The notes below the pieces were generated by a model. That model made no database searches and was not told the DNA's origin. It was given only the letters and a program-made list of their open reading frames with translations. This document shows positions 5,840-6,579 of a DNA stretch of 6,579 nt, in pieces. A program made the position numbers and the translations under genes. Every line of letters starts with the position of its first letter. The first letter of the stretch is position 1. The DNA is from Candidatus Bathyarchaeota archaeon. GTDB lineage: Archaea > Thermoproteota > Bathyarchaeia > Bathyarchaeales > Bathycorpusculaceae. The DNA lies in the NCBI GenBank assembly GCA_030626685.1, contig DAOUTL010000075.1, positions 1 through 6,579 of the forward strand, read 5' to 3'.

Positions 5840-6579
5840 TTGAACCTTGATTTAGGCGGAACCATCTGGCTTAATGTCAGCCGTAAACTATTAAGCTTCC
5901 ACAGATACTTCTTCACTCCATTTCAAAGAATGCCTAAAGAGGTTCAAGAGGAATTCCACCGACACAGCCATATACACCTCTTTGTAACGGTTGGCACTGG
6001 TGACGGTGGTAGTCATCGCCACCTTATAAATACGGCTTATACTGATTGCAATTCAGGATATGACCACCTTCATAGGATTGACACAGATTATACAGCTTTA
6101 ACGCACACCCACACGGTGAGGCTGACTTTCGGAGAAGCAAATTTAGGTGTGCCTAACTGGTGGGAACATAAACATCCCATAACACTTGAACTGATTGATT
6201 CTATTGATGGGTCACACACCCATACCTTTCCAACAACTACCTCCTCTGCTTTCTGTGAAGCTTTTGGTTGTGAGGACTCCCCACACACACATAGTGGCGT
6301 TGCTGCAAGTAGTGTTGGAAGCGGAGGCACAAGCCACGACCACACCCTGTCACCAGTAAATACTGGTTATGCTTACAACACCGAAACACCTGAAAACCAT
6401 CGCCACCCATTTAACATCTGGCTAGATTACGCAGACGCTCACGTTCACTACATAGATTTCACCCAGACAGCAACAAACTCAACTACATGCCCTCATGGTT
6501 ACAGCCATAACCACAGCTTACCCGACGAAAATACCAATTCCGCAAGCCATAGACATAACGTTACAGGCGATACTGGATA
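5840..6579 (+). CDS. Histidine-rich His-x-His repeat protein, putative metal-threaded spike or fibre (3' partial)
   Basis: The frame runs from TTG 5840, nine bases after the previous stop, to the right edge without a stop (246 codons seen). The ribosome site is weak (TAGGCGA at 5828-5834); ATG 5930 is an alternative start. After a 39-residue head (LGGTIWLNVSRKL) come twelve His-x-His sites: 40-46 (HRHSHIH), 59, 76, 89, 110, 126, 149, 166, 187, 201, 223 and 237. Between them are Gly/Ser/Thr-rich turns and beta-like strands. The known comparison is the phage T4 gp37 tip, whose His-x-His motifs from three chains bind iron along a needle. Four cysteines (70, 139, 144, 217) are present. There is no signal peptide or membrane segment. 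Likely role: a receptor-binding needle. A soluble metal-binding protein is the alternative. Confidence 0.8.
   Translation, partial: MNLDLGGTIWLNVSRKLLSFHRYFFTPFQRMPKEVQEEFHRHSHIHLFVTVGTGDGGSHRHLINTAYTDCNSGYDHLHRIDTDYTALTHTHTVRLTFGEANLGVPNWWEHKHPITLELIDSIDGSHTHTFPTTTSSAFCEAFGCEDSPHTHSGVAASSVGSGGTSHDHTLSPVNTGYAYNTETPENHRHPFNIWLDYADAHVHYIDFTQTATNSTTCPHGYSHNHSLPDENTNSASHRHNVTGDTG
5957..6556 (+). repeat. Protein-level His-x-His repeat array, about 36-residue two-site unit
   Basis: From residue 76 onward the His-x-His sites are separated by 13, 21, 16, 23, 17, 21, 14, 22 and 14 residues. This strict short-long alternation defines two-site units of about 34-39 residues beginning at 76, 110, 149, 187 and 223. 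Second sites read THTHT, SHTHT, SHDHT, AHVHY and SHRHN. Little besides the histidines and nearby Ser/Thr is kept, so the units are old or under metal-site selection. The repeat is not evident as DNA identity. Confidence 0.8.

Noticed and set aside
6088..6345. Minus-strand frame opposite the His-x-His gene
   Set aside because: Its Val/Trp/Cys-rich content is the reverse complement of the CAC/CAT and ACA codons of the plus-strand repeat, so it is a shadow.

Overview
This window looks like part of an archaeal virus or provirus, or of a closely related mobile element. It appears to carry a late block of virion or cell-surface genes. The archaeal call rests on tight co-directional packing, Shine-Dalgarno sites matching the archaeal 16S tail (GGAGG, GAGGTGAT), many non-ATG starts (GTG, TTG and apparently ATA) and frequent ATA isoleucine codons. 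The host lineage cannot be fixed from this sequence. There are no RNA genes, insertion sequences, CRISPR arrays or convincing minus-strand genes. No promoter or terminator was found, so the window probably lies inside one long transcript running left to right.

Layout. (1) Positions 1-3431 hold four genes joined end to end or overlapping: a 5'-truncated lectin-like beta-sandwich protein, a second lectin-like protein, a trypsin-like serine peptidase with a C-terminal carboxypeptidase-regulatory-like domain, and a third lectin-like protein. All four end in one hydrophobic segment followed by a short, usually basic tail. (2) Positions 3443-4363 hold a 61-residue protein of unknown role and a clan CD (caspase/gingipain/CHAT-like) cysteine peptidase candidate with the same C-terminal anchor. 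(3) Positions 4363-5248 hold two small beta-rich proteins, the second with an N-terminal membrane segment. (4) Positions 5264-6579 hold a fibre-like protein that seems to start at ATA, and a histidine-rich protein that runs off the right edge. The latter carries twelve His-x-His sites spaced like those of metal-threaded phage tail needles.

How they may work together (inference). The lectin-like folds, the coiled-coil fibre and the His-x-His spike suggest receptor binding and attachment. The two membrane-anchored peptidases, from unrelated clans, could mature virion proteins or degrade the host surface layer. The C-terminally anchored proteins lack signal peptides. That would suit a membrane vesicle assembled in the cytoplasm, as in internally enveloped viruses, where cytosol-facing domains end up on the outer face of the membrane. 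No capsid, packaging or replication gene is visible, so the virion type is open.
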